Assembly: GCA_003164305.1 (NCBI GenBank) | Contig: PLSZ01000632.1 | Coordinates: 424-12,143 of the forward strand | Reading direction: 5' to 3' | Length of the DNA stretch: 11,720 nucleotides | From: Acetobacteraceae bacterium | Lineage (GTDB): Bacteria; Pseudomonadota; Alphaproteobacteria; Acetobacterales; Acetobacteraceae | In this document: in pieces, positions 1 through 7,030 of the stretch | Layout: each line of letters opens with the position of its first letter | Position numbering within the stretch: position 1 is the first letter of the stretch | Translations under genes and position numbers: made by a program | The notes under the pieces: generated by a model | What the model saw: only the letters and a program-made list of their open reading frames with translations | Databases searched by the model: none | Told to the model about the DNA's origin: nothing

Positions 1-2
1 TC

Positions 3-902
3 CGCCGCTACGCCGTCCGTCCCCTCGACTGGTACTTCGAAAAACTGGGCTGGCCGGAACGCAGCGCCGCCTATCTCGACGGCGGGTTGGAGTTGTTCAT
101 CGATGCCGCGGCCAAAGCGCTCGGCGCCGCCGGGTTGCGGGCGGATCAGGTGGACGCGGTGGTCACCGTCTCCTCGACCGGGATCGCGACGCCCAGTTTG
201 GAGGCGCGGGCGGCGGCGAGGCTGGGGTTTCGGGCGGATATCGAGCGCGTGCCGGTGTTCGGCCTCGGCTGCGCCGGAGGGGTCTCCGGACTGTCGATCG
301 CGGCGCGGCTGGCGCAGGCGCGGCCTGGCAGCGTGGTGCTGATGGTGGCGATCGAGCTGTGTACGCTGGCGTTCCGGCTGGATGAACTCACCAAGGCCAA
401 CATCGTCGCCACCGCTCTGTTCGGCGACGGCGCGGGCGCCTGCGTGCTGCGCTCCGGCGCCGCCACCGGCATCGCCGAGGTGGAAATGAGCGGCCAGCAC
501 ATGTGGCCCGATACGCTGGACATCATGGGCTGGTCGGTCGATCCGCAGGGTTTTGGCGTCATCTTCGATCGCGCCATTCCGCCCTTCGCCGAGGAACGCA
601 TGGCGCCCGCCGTCTCCGGCATTCTGGAGCGCGGCGGACTGAGCCTGGCCGACATCGACCGTTTCGCCTGTCATCCCGGCGGCACCAAAGTCGTGGAGGC
701 TCTGGAACGCGCGCTGAACCTGGACGAGGGCAGCCTGGACATCGAACGCGCCATCCTGGCCGACTACGGCAATATGTCCGCCCCGACCGCTCTGTTCGTT
801 CTGGAACGCCTGATCCGCTCCGGCCTGCCGCCGCGCACGCTGCTGACCGCGATGGGACCCGGCTTCACCGCGAGCTGCGTCTCCTTGCGGCGGGCGGCTT
901 GA
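3..902 (+). CDS. Type III polyketide synthase (chalcone synthase-like), 5' truncated
   Basis: This enzyme condenses an acyl-CoA starter with malonyl-CoA units and cyclises the chain to a pyrone, resorcinol or phloroglucinol-type product in the cytoplasm. The reading frame is open from the first bases, so the true start lies upstream. About 299 residues are visible against a usual 350-390. The catalytic triad of the family is intact: the nucleophilic Cys in VFGLGCAGG (visible residue 90), the His in FACHPGGTK, and the Asn in DYGNMSAP. The family's GPGF loop is present near the C terminus (AMGPGFTASC). The TTG at position 87 is an internal leucine codon, because conserved family sequence (RPLDWYFEKLGW) precedes it. 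The stop overlaps the start of the next gene (TTGA), so translation is probably coupled. The bacterial alkylpyrone/alkylresorcinol type fits best; the product cannot be read from sequence. Confidence 0.93.
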   Translation, partial: RRYAVRPLDWYFEKLGWPERSAAYLDGGLELFIDAAAKALGAAGLRADQVDAVVTVSSTGIATPSLEARAAARLGFRADIERVPVFGLGCAGGVSGLSIAARLAQARPGSVVLMVAIELCTLAFRLDELTKANIVATALFGDGAGACVLRSGAATGIAEVEMSGQHMWPDTLDIMGWSVDPQGFGVIFDRAIPPFAEERMAPAVSGILERGGLSLADIDRFACHPGGTKVVEALERALNLDEGSLDIERAILADYGNMSAPTALFVLERLIRSGLPPRTLLTAMGPGFTASCVSLRRAA

Positions 903-1417
903 TCCCAGCCATTCTCCTGCTGTCGGCCGTCACGCTGGAGCGTCTGGGCGAATTGTGGCTCGCCCGCCGCAACACCGCGGCCTTACTGGCGAATGGCGCG
1001 TACGAGGCGGCGCCGGAACACTACCCCCTGATCGTGGCGTTGCATGCGTTGTGGCTGGCGGGGTTGTGGGGGCTCGGTTGGGCGGCGCCGTTGCGCCTTG
1101 GCTGGGTCGCGGTGTTCCTGGCGTTGCAGGTCGGGCGGATCTGGGTTCTTTCGACTTTGGGCCGCCGCTGGACCACGCGTATCATCGTGGTGCCGGGCGC
1201 GCCACTGGTCGCGGCCGGTCCGTACCGATTCGTGACGCATCCGAACTACCTCGTGGTGATAGGAGAGATCGCCGTCTTGCCGCTGTGTTTCGGGCTGCCG
1301 TGGTATGCGCTGGCGTTCTCGGTCGCGAACCTCGCGGTGTTATGGGTGCGCATCCGGGCGGAAAACGCGACATTCGGAGCGGCGGCCTCGGCATCGGGAG
1401 ACCTCGAGCATCTTTGA
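899..1417 (+). CDS. Isoprenylcysteine carboxyl methyltransferase (ICMT) family membrane methyltransferase
   Basis: This is a 172-residue integral membrane SAM-dependent methyltransferase of the ICMT/phospholipid methyltransferase family. Hydrophobic segments are seen near residues 1-14, 42-75, 111-125 and 130-145. The family's SAM-binding signature is seen as GPYRFVTHPNYLVVIGE, followed by the acidic RIRAEN tail. In Bacillus the family member BpsB lies beside the type III PKS BpsA and O-methylates its alkylpyrone products. The same gene pair here suggests the same role on the upstream PKS product, which is inference. The start is taken as TTG at 899, overlapping the PKS stop. No strong SD precedes it, which fits translational coupling. 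Upstream extension of this frame runs through the PKS gene and is not real. The exact start is moderately certain. Confidence 0.85.
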   Translation: MIPAILLLSAVTLERLGELWLARRNTAALLANGAYEAAPEHYPLIVALHALWLAGLWGLGWAAPLRLGWVAVFLALQVGRIWVLSTLGRRWTTRIIVVPGAPLVAAGPYRFVTHPNYLVVIGEIAVLPLCFGLPWYALAFSVANLAVLWVRIRAENATFGAAASASGDLEHL

Positions 1418-1436
1418 CGCAACGTCGGAATCCCCG

Positions 1437-2948
1437 CTGACGGCGCGTATCTGGTTCGGCTTCGCGGCGATGTGCGTGGGCATGTTCATGGCGATCCTGG
1501 ATGTGCAGGTCGTCGCCACCTCCTTGCCGGACATCCAGGGCGCACTGGGCATCGCGCCCGACCAGATGAGTTGGGTGCAAACCGCCTATCTGGTCGCCGA
1601 GGTGATCGCCATCCCGTTGACCGGCGTGCTGACCCGCACGCTGAGCATGCGCTGGCTGTTCGTGGTGTCGATCGCCAGTTTCACGGTCGCCTCGTCCGGC
1701 TGTGCGATGAGCACGCATTTCGGCACCTTGGTCGCCTGGCGCGTGCTGCAGGGATTTTCCGGCGGAACATTGATCCCGGCGGTGTTTTCGGCGGTGTTCC
1801 TGCTGTTTCCGGAGCGGCGCCAGGCGATCGCCACGACGCTGGCCGGCGTGCTGGCGGTGCTGGCCCCGACCGTCGGCCCGATCGTCGGCGGTTGGATCAC
1901 CGATACCTGGTCGTGGCACTGGCTGTTTCTGATCAACGTCATTCCCGGGATCGCTTCGGCAACGGTCGCCGCCGCGTTGCTGCCGCGGGAACCGGCCTGT
2001 CTCCGCGAAGCCCGCACAGTCGATGCTCTGTCTCTGGGGTCGCTGGCGATCGCTCTGGCGGCCCTGGAAATCGCCCTCAAAGAAGCCCCCGAGCGAGGCT
2101 GGGCGTCCGGTCTGGTACTGGGCTTGCTGGGCCTGAGTCTCGTGAGCGGGATCGGCTTCGTCGCCCGCACGCTGCGCGCCGAGCGGCAACTGGTCGATCT
2201 GCGGCGGTTCGCCGATCGCGACTTCACCGTGGGCTGCGTGCTGAGTTTCGTGCTCGGGGTGGGGCTGTTCGGCTCGGTCTATCTGATGCCGGTGTATCTG
2301 GCGTTCGTCCGCTATCACGACAGCCTGGAGATCGGCACGACCATGCTGGTGACCGGCGCGGCGCAGTTGCTGATCGCGCCGGTCGCGGTGGCGTTGGAGC
2401 AGCGTTTGGACGCGCGGTGGCTGACCGCGGCGGGGTTCGCTCTGTTCGCCGCCGGATTGGGCATGAGCGCGCTGCAAACCCCGGAGACCGATTTCGACGG
2501 GATGTTCTGGCCGCAGATCATGCGCGGCGCCGCGATCATGTTCTGTTTGCTGCCGCCGACCCGGCTGGCTCTGGGCCATCTGCCGAAGCACCTCGTCGCG
2601 GACGCGAGCGGGTTGTTCAACCTGATGCGCAATCTGGGCGGCGCGATCGGCCTGGCGCTGATCGATTCGGTGATTTATGGCCGCGTGGATGGTCTGGGCT
2701 CCCGGATCGCCGACCAATTGCGGGCCGGCGACGTCGCGACAGCCAAATTCATCGGCCTGTCGCTGGAAGCCTTCGCCGCGCGCCCGTCCGGTCCGCCGAC
2801 CGAGGCGGTGCGCGAAATATTACGGCCCATGATCGAACGCGCCGCCCTGACCCAGGCGATCAACGAGGCATGGGCCATGATCGCCTTGCTGACCGTGGCG
2901 GCTTTGCTTTGCTTGCCGTTCGCCCGAGGGGCGCGGCGGGACGTCTGA
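1437..2948 (+). CDS. DHA2-family MFS efflux transporter (EmrB/QacA type)
   Basis: This is a roughly 500-residue inner-membrane drug/proton antiporter with about 14 hydrophobic segments. TM1 carries the family pattern MAILDVQVVATSLPDI, and the antiporter motif C is seen as LAPTVGPIVGGW in TM5. A central TM pair and a C-terminal amphipathic stretch before the last TM (AMIALLTVAALLCLPF) complete the fold. It follows the PKS and methyltransferase on the same strand and probably exports their product. The start is unclear. The next in-frame ATG (1470) would remove half of TM1. The ATG at 1305 would overlap the methyltransferase by 113 bases and add an Arg-rich tail typical of out-of-frame coding. 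No ATG, GTG or TTG lies between. I place the start at CTG 1437, which gives a normal DHA2 N terminus, but this is a judgement. Confidence 0.88.
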   Translation: MTARIWFGFAAMCVGMFMAILDVQVVATSLPDIQGALGIAPDQMSWVQTAYLVAEVIAIPLTGVLTRTLSMRWLFVVSIASFTVASSGCAMSTHFGTLVAWRVLQGFSGGTLIPAVFSAVFLLFPERRQAIATTLAGVLAVLAPTVGPIVGGWITDTWSWHWLFLINVIPGIASATVAAALLPREPACLREARTVDALSLGSLAIALAALEIALKEAPERGWASGLVLGLLGLSLVSGIGFVARTLRAERQLVDLRRFADRDFTVGCVLSFVLGVGLFGSVYLMPVYLAFVRYHDSLEIGTTMLVTGAAQLLIAPVAVALEQRLDARWLTAAGFALFAAGLGMSALQTPETDFDGMFWPQIMRGAAIMFCLLPPTRLALGHLPKHLVADASGLFNLMRNLGGAIGLALIDSVIYGRVDGLGSRIADQLRAGDVATAKFIGLSLEAFAARPSGPPTEAVREILRPMIERAALTQAINEAWAMIALLTVAALLCLPFARGARRDV

Positions 2949-3038
2949 TGCCAGCCGCCCGGTGGATTGACCAATCGTCGCCGGCTATCATCCTCGTCAT
3001 CGTCGCGGGCTATCAATCACCGGGATTGACCCCAAAGC

Positions 3039-3215
3039 CGCTAAAATAGTGTCGCGGATTGAACGACATCGTTCATTTATCATCATGGCCCGGCTCGACC
3101 GGACCATCGGTGTGCCCAAAATCGCTCTCACCGGCGTGATTGTGCCGATGGTCCGATCGAGCCGGACCATGACGGTGATGGAGGGTGCGAGCCTGCTTTC
3201 CGTGCTATTTTAGCG
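3039..3215. repeat. Concentric nested inverted repeat (MITE-like candidate)
   Basis: The outer arms are a perfect 11-base inverted repeat: CGCTAAAATAG at 3039-3049 and CTATTTTAGCG at 3205-3215. Inside lies a 27-base inverted repeat, 3084-3110 against 3145-3171, with 25 of 27 positions paired and a 34-base loop. The two pairs share the same centre within half a base (about 3127), so the 177-base unit is symmetrical. The inner arms contain the CGGCTCGA core also seen in the two nearby palindromic repeats. No transposase is present and no target-site duplication is clear outside the outer arms. It may be a miniature non-autonomous element or a large REP-type structure. Confidence 0.7.
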
Positions 3216-3294
3216 CCCATGGGGCTCGACCCGGTGATCTGTCGCCGCACGCATTGTGCGGGGAGAGATCACCTGGTCGGAGCCCCATCACGAC
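3216..3294. repeat. Dispersed palindromic intergenic repeat, copy 1
   Basis: The arms are 3219-3240 (ATGGGGCTCGACCCGGTGAT and two more bases) and 3266-3288. They are complementary apart from a one-base shift and a mismatch. The centre holds a second small hairpin, CCGCAC-GCATT-GTGCGG (3245-3261), so the unit can form a cruciform-like structure. It shares GGGCTCGACCCGGTGA and the central GCACGCA...TTGTGCGG.GAGAGAT block with the copy at 10001-10086, in the same orientation. It lies between convergent genes, the usual place for REP/BIME-like repeats. Possible roles are mRNA 3'-end protection or transcription termination; neither is shown by the sequence alone. Confidence 0.8.
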
Positions 3295-3389
3295 GGAGCG
3301 AGGGCGACCCACAATTATTATGATACAGTACCGAGTCCCATCCGCCCACCCGGCCGTCTTGTTCCGTACCGGGTACAACCAACGGCGAC

Positions 3390-6300
3390 TCACCCGTCCG
3401 GCCCAACCTCCGGCAACTCCCGCCGCGCCTCCTCCAGCAACCCCCAAACGTACGGCGCGAATGACCGCGCCGTCTCGATATGGAACGTCTTCGCATCAAC
3501 CCGCCAAAGCACGATCTCCGCTTTCCCGAACAGCGTTCGCGTGCACCCGGCCTCGGAAAACTCATCCAGGTCGAGCGCGCAGAACGCGTTCAAGAACCAC
3601 CCGGCCTTCGGTCCCGCCAGCCGGAACGCGACCGTTCGCCGCGAAACATCGACGATGGAGTCGGCCTGGACACGCGGCGGTTCGTTACCGAACACGAGGT
3701 ATTCATCCGGCCCCAACCAAAGCGCGTCGCCCTTCGCTCGCAACGGCGGCGCCAATCGCCTTCCGGTCCTGACGACGAATTTTCCCCTGTCCGGCACCCT
3801 CGTCAGGCGAGCGTCGCCGACAGCCCGTGCTGGCGGCAGGTGGACCGAGCTGGCGGCCAGCCCGCGTTCCAGGCGCCCGGTCGCGGCGATCGCTTGCGCC
3901 ATTCGCGCTCCCGCCGGATCGTAAAACACCGGATCGGCGACGGTCACCTCCACCAGCCCGTCTGGCATCGGCACCCGCAATTTTGTTCCGATCCGTGCAC
4001 GCCCTCCCGCCACCAGCCCAAGCGCGATCGACCGAGCCAACGTCGCGCTGTGGTAAGACGACGTTACGTGACCCAAAGACAGCGTCCCCGTCTCCGTCAG
4101 TTGCGCGCCTTCCTCCAGCGCCACGTTCGGATCGGTCGTCAGCAGCCCGACCAATTGCTTGCGGTCCGGCCGAAGCATATCGCTCCGAACCAGCGATCGT
4201 TTGCCGACGAAATCCGGCTTGCCGCGCGCGATGGTCCGGCTCAGCCCGAGATCGTCCGGCGTCACCGTGCCATCGGTCTCCTGACCGACAACGACAAAGC
4301 CTTTCTCCGCGCGCAGCACGTGCATTGTCTCGGTGCCATAACGGGTCGCGCCGGTCTCCCGCAGCAATTCCCACGCCGACCGAGCGAAATCCGCCGGAAT
4401 GTTGATCTCGAACCCGAGCTCGCCGGTGAAGCTGACACGAAACAATCGGACCGGCGTTCCCGCGAACCGCCCATCACGCACGCTCATATGTGGCATCGTC
4501 GCGAGATCGATGTCTTCCAGCAACGGTGCCAACGCCTCCGCCGCGCGTGGGCCTTGCAATGCGATCACCGCCCACTGTTCCGTGATAGACGTCAGCCAAA
4601 CACGCAACGAGATGAATTCCGTTTGCAGGTAGTCTTCCATGTGGTGCAACACGCCGGCCGCGCCGCCGGTCGTCGTCGTCACGTGGAACCGGTCCGGCGC
4701 CAACCGGCCAATCACCCCATCGTCTCGGATGAAACCATCTTCCCCGAGCAGCAACCCGTATTTGCAGCGGCCAGGCGCGAGCCGCGTGAAATCCCCGGTG
4801 TACATGCGGTTCAGGAATTCCGCCGCGTCCGGTCCCACGACCTCGATCTTGCCTAAAGTGGACGCATCGAACAGCCCGAGATCCGTCCGCACCGCCCAGC
4901 ATTCCCGAGCCACCGCCTGACGCATCGTCTTCCCCGGCCGCGGAAAATAATGCGCCCGCTTCCAGGTTCCGACATCTTCGAACACCGCGTCCCGATCGTC
5001 GATCGGCGTGCGGCGGACCGGTTCGAACAGATCGCCTCGCGCCGCTCCCGCCAGGCTACCGAAGGTGACCGGCGTATACGGCGGACGGAACGTTGTCAGA
5101 CCGATCTCCGGCACCGTCCGGCCGGTCAGCGCCGCGACCGTCGTCAGAGCATTCAGGTTCGCGGTCTTGCCCTGGTCCGTCGCCATGCCCGCCGTCGTGT
5201 AGCGTTTCACATGCTCGATCGAGCGGAACCCTTCGCCCGTCGCGATCGCCAGGTCCTTGGTTGTGACATCGTTCTGGAAATCGACGAACGCCGTGCCATG
5301 CGGTGCCGCCGCTGAGGGCGGCGACGCCGCGCCAAACGCCGGCGCCTGAGTCGCATGGAACGCGCGCGCCTCGCCGCCTCCCGCGCGATGCCCATCCGCC
5401 AGGCACGTCGCGAGATCGAACGTTCCGGCGCAGGCGCCCACGGATTGCTCGCGCGCCGCCGATGTGCCCGGCAGAAACGCGCCGCTGCCGGGATCGAAAC
5501 GAAGTTTCCCGCGCGACTGCGAAAACAGATGCACGGACGGCGTCCAGCCATCCGACATCAACACGGCATCGCACTGAATAACCCCGGCCGAGGTGCGCAC
5601 CCATCGCACCCGCCGCCGTCCACCAGTGGCGATGATCCCAGCCCCGAGATGCACCGGGATCCCCGCCGCGCGTGCCTGTTCCCACCACGACGGATCGACA
5701 TGGTCACGCCGGTCGACAATCGCCGCGATTGCGCTTCCCGCCGCGGCCAACTCGAACGCGCTGTGCCACGCGCTATCATGCGATGTCGCGACGACGATGC
5801 GCCGGCCCGGCAGCACGCCGAACCGTTGCAAATACGTCATGGCCGCGCCCGCGAGCATGATCCCCGGCCGATCGTTGCCCGGAAACACCATCGGCCGCTC
5901 GATCGCGCCCGTCGCGATCACGACTCGTTTCGCCCGCGCCAGCCACAGCCGTTCCCGCGGCAGATCGGGATCGGCGTCCGCCAGATGATCGGTCACCCGC
6001 TCCGCCAGCGCGATCATGTTGTCGGGATACCAGCCGAACGCGGTGGTGCGGGTCAGCAGCGTGACACGCGGGTCAACTCTCGCGACCCATTCCGAAGCCG
6101 CGACCCCATCGATCCGGGCTTCCGGCCGGGACAGCAACGATCCGCCCAACGCCGCCTGTTCGTCGCAGAGGATCACTCGATCCCCTCGCGCCGCCGCCGC
6201 GCTCGCGGCCGCGAGCCCCGATGGCCCGCCCCCAATCACCAGCACCTCGCAATGCGCGTAACGCCGCGCATAGCGATCGGGATCCGCCTCCGTCGGCGCC

Positions 6301-6761
6301 CGCCCCAATCCCGCCGCGGCGCGAATCGCCGGCTCATAGACCCGAGCCCAAAACGACGCCGGCCACATGAACGTCTTGTAGTAAAATCCAGCCGACAACA
6401 GTGGCGACAGCAACCCAGCAACCGCGCCGAGATCGAAACGAACCGAGGGCCATACGTTTTGCGTCCGGGCCACCAGGCCCTCGTAAAGTTCAATCGTCGT
6501 CGCGCGCGGATTCGGCGTCACGCGTCCCGGCCCACGATCGATCGTGACCAGCGCGTTCGGTTCCTCCGCGCCCGCCGAAAGAATCCCGCGCGGCCGGTGA
6601 TATTTGAACGACCGGCCAACGAGATGAACCCCGTTCGCCAACAGCGCCGACGCCAACGTATCGCCCGCGTAGCCAACGTACGCCTGTCCGTCGAAGGTAA
6701 ACCGAATCGGCCGATCGCGCTGGACCGCGCCGCCGGACGTGGTGCGAAACGGTTGCGTCAT
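3390..6761 (-). CDS. soxA: Sarcosine oxidase alpha subunit fused to gamma subunit (SoxA-SoxG)
   Basis: This is the large subunit of heterotetrameric sarcosine oxidase, which oxidises sarcosine to glycine with H2O2 and transfers the methyl carbon to tetrahydrofolate. Residues 17-100 form the ferredoxin-like N-terminal domain, which lacks cluster cysteines as in other SoxA. A dinucleotide-binding motif VIGGGPSGLAAA lies near residue 175. An NAD(P)/FAD domain runs to about 480. The glycine cleavage T-protein-like folate domain spans about 555-950, with FRPPYTPVTFGSL at its entry and GELGFEIN near 780. SoxA normally ends near residue 950-1000. Here about 170 more residues match SoxG, with ALWLGPDEYLVF, VDVSRRTVAFRLAG, LDLDEFSE, TLFGKAEIVLWR and SFAPYVWGLLEEA. 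The fusion is continuous, with no stop or frameshift. The start ATG overlaps the soxD stop (ATGA). No separate soxG follows. Family assignment is firm; sarcosine as the actual substrate is inferred. Confidence 0.95.
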   Translation of the reverse strand: MTQPFRTTSGGAVQRDRPIRFTFDGQAYVGYAGDTLASALLANGVHLVGRSFKYHRPRGILSAGAEEPNALVTIDRGPGRVTPNPRATTIELYEGLVARTQNVWPSVRFDLGAVAGLLSPLLSAGFYYKTFMWPASFWARVYEPAIRAAAGLGRAPTEADPDRYARRYAHCEVLVIGGGPSGLAAASAAAARGDRVILCDEQAALGGSLLSRPEARIDGVAASEWVARVDPRVTLLTRTTAFGWYPDNMIALAERVTDHLADADPDLPRERLWLARAKRVVIATGAIERPMVFPGNDRPGIMLAGAAMTYLQRFGVLPGRRIVVATSHDSAWHSAFELAAAGSAIAAIVDRRDHVDPSWWEQARAAGIPVHLGAGIIATGGRRRVRWVRTSAGVIQCDAVLMSDGWTPSVHLFSQSRGKLRFDPGSGAFLPGTSAAREQSVGACAGTFDLATCLADGHRAGGGEARAFHATQAPAFGAASPPSAAAPHGTAFVDFQNDVTTKDLAIATGEGFRSIEHVKRYTTAGMATDQGKTANLNALTTVAALTGRTVPEIGLTTFRPPYTPVTFGSLAGAARGDLFEPVRRTPIDDRDAVFEDVGTWKRAHYFPRPGKTMRQAVARECWAVRTDLGLFDASTLGKIEVVGPDAAEFLNRMYTGDFTRLAPGRCKYGLLLGEDGFIRDDGVIGRLAPDRFHVTTTTGGAAGVLHHMEDYLQTEFISLRVWLTSITEQWAVIALQGPRAAEALAPLLEDIDLATMPHMSVRDGRFAGTPVRLFRVSFTGELGFEINIPADFARSAWELLRETGATRYGTETMHVLRAEKGFVVVGQETDGTVTPDDLGLSRTIARGKPDFVGKRSLVRSDMLRPDRKQLVGLLTTDPNVALEEGAQLTETGTLSLGHVTSSYHSATLARSIALGLVAGGRARIGTKLRVPMPDGLVEVTVADPVFYDPAGARMAQAIAATGRLERGLAASSVHLPPARAVGDARLTRVPDRGKFVVRTGRRLAPPLRAKGDALWLGPDEYLVFGNEPPRVQADSIVDVSRRTVAFRLAGPKAGWFLNAFCALDLDEFSEAGCTRTLFGKAEIVLWRVDAKTFHIETARSFAPYVWGLLEEARRELPEVGPDG
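3900..3912 (-). promoter_or_regulatory. In-frame ATG with SD-like motif at the SoxA/SoxG junction
   Basis: On the minus strand, GGGAG (plus-strand 3908-3912) lies 5 bases before an in-frame ATG (3902-3900). That ATG is codon 954 of the fused gene, exactly where a SoxA chain would end and a SoxG chain would begin. It could be the relic of an ancestral soxG start or an active internal start giving free SoxG. Similar motifs occur by chance in GC-rich DNA, so this is only a candidate. Confidence 0.35.
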
Positions 6762-7030
6762 TCCGGTCGCATCTCGTCAGGCCGCCAGGTCGAAACGATC
6801 CGATCCGTCACCGTATCGCGCCCGCAGTTAAAGAACCGGCCGCAGCCATGCAGATGCCGCCATCGCTCAGCGTGCAACCCCCGAGGATTCGTCCGTTGAT
6901 ACAAAAACGCCGCCCAATCTTCGTCCGAAACAACCATCGGATTCGCCGGCCGCGCGACATGCGCCTCGCCGCCATGTTGGAATTCGTTTTCGGGCCGCGC
7001 ACCGCACCAGGGGCAAGGGATCAACAGCAT
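6758..7030 (-). CDS. soxD: Sarcosine oxidase delta subunit (SoxD)
   Basis: This 90-residue protein is the small zinc-binding subunit of heterotetrameric sarcosine oxidase. It has the family's zinc ligands, Cys6 and Cys9 in IPCPWCG and His59 and Cys63 in RHLHGCGRFFNC. The typical SoxD pattern of a central DEDWAAFLYQRTNPRG followed by ERWRH is also present. The chain length is normal for the family. The start codon overlaps the soxB stop by one base (TGATG) and its own stop overlaps the soxA start by four (ATGA). This and the lack of a clear SD point to coupled translation within one soxBDA operon. The subunit is structural and makes no catalytic contribution of its own. The call is firm despite the small size. 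Confidence 0.95.
   Translation of the reverse strand: MLLIPCPWCGARPENEFQHGGEAHVARPANPMVVSDEDWAAFLYQRTNPRGLHAERWRHLHGCGRFFNCGRDTVTDRIVSTWRPDEMRPE

Larger units (their letters stand above)
2949..3389. other. Convergent intergenic region with palindromic elements, no gene seen
   Basis: These 441 bases separate the 3' ends of the plus-strand MFS gene and the minus-strand sox operon. I see no credible gene: open frames crossing it are unsupported and run into antisense of soxA. It holds two palindromic elements, listed separately, and a small hairpin GAACGA-CA-TCGTTC at 3061-3074. It also holds a near repeat of GGCTATCA at about 2992 and 3008, an AT-rich patch near 3311-3330, and an 11-base palindrome GTACCGGGTAC at 3366-3376. 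No hairpin followed by a clear T-tract was found, so a classical Rho-independent terminator is not evident. The palindromes may serve as bidirectional transcript ends. Confidence 0.7.

Noticed and set aside
1182..2717. 511-residue minus-strand open frame antisense to the MFS transporter
   Set aside because: It is low-complexity Gln/His/Arg-rich sequence without a domain. The plus strand encodes a clear 14-helix transporter.
3216..3294. Rho-independent terminator
   Set aside because: The stem is strong but no T-tract follows on either strand, so I call it a repeat rather than a terminator.
3305..3335. AT-rich patch with a TATGAT-like box, possible promoter of an antisense RNA to soxAG
   Set aside because: I could not find a well-spaced -35 element or any gene downstream on the plus strand. 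A single AT-rich patch is not enough evidence.
3185..3924. Plus-strand open frames crossing the convergent gap into soxA antisense
   Set aside because: They have no SD and biased composition, and they run through the palindromic repeat and antisense to the SoxG domain.
5355..6899. 514-residue plus-strand open frame antisense to soxA and soxD
   Set aside because: It is very rich in Arg, His and Pro with no recognisable domain, as expected for a shadow of a GC-rich gene. The opposite strand encodes an unmistakable SoxA.
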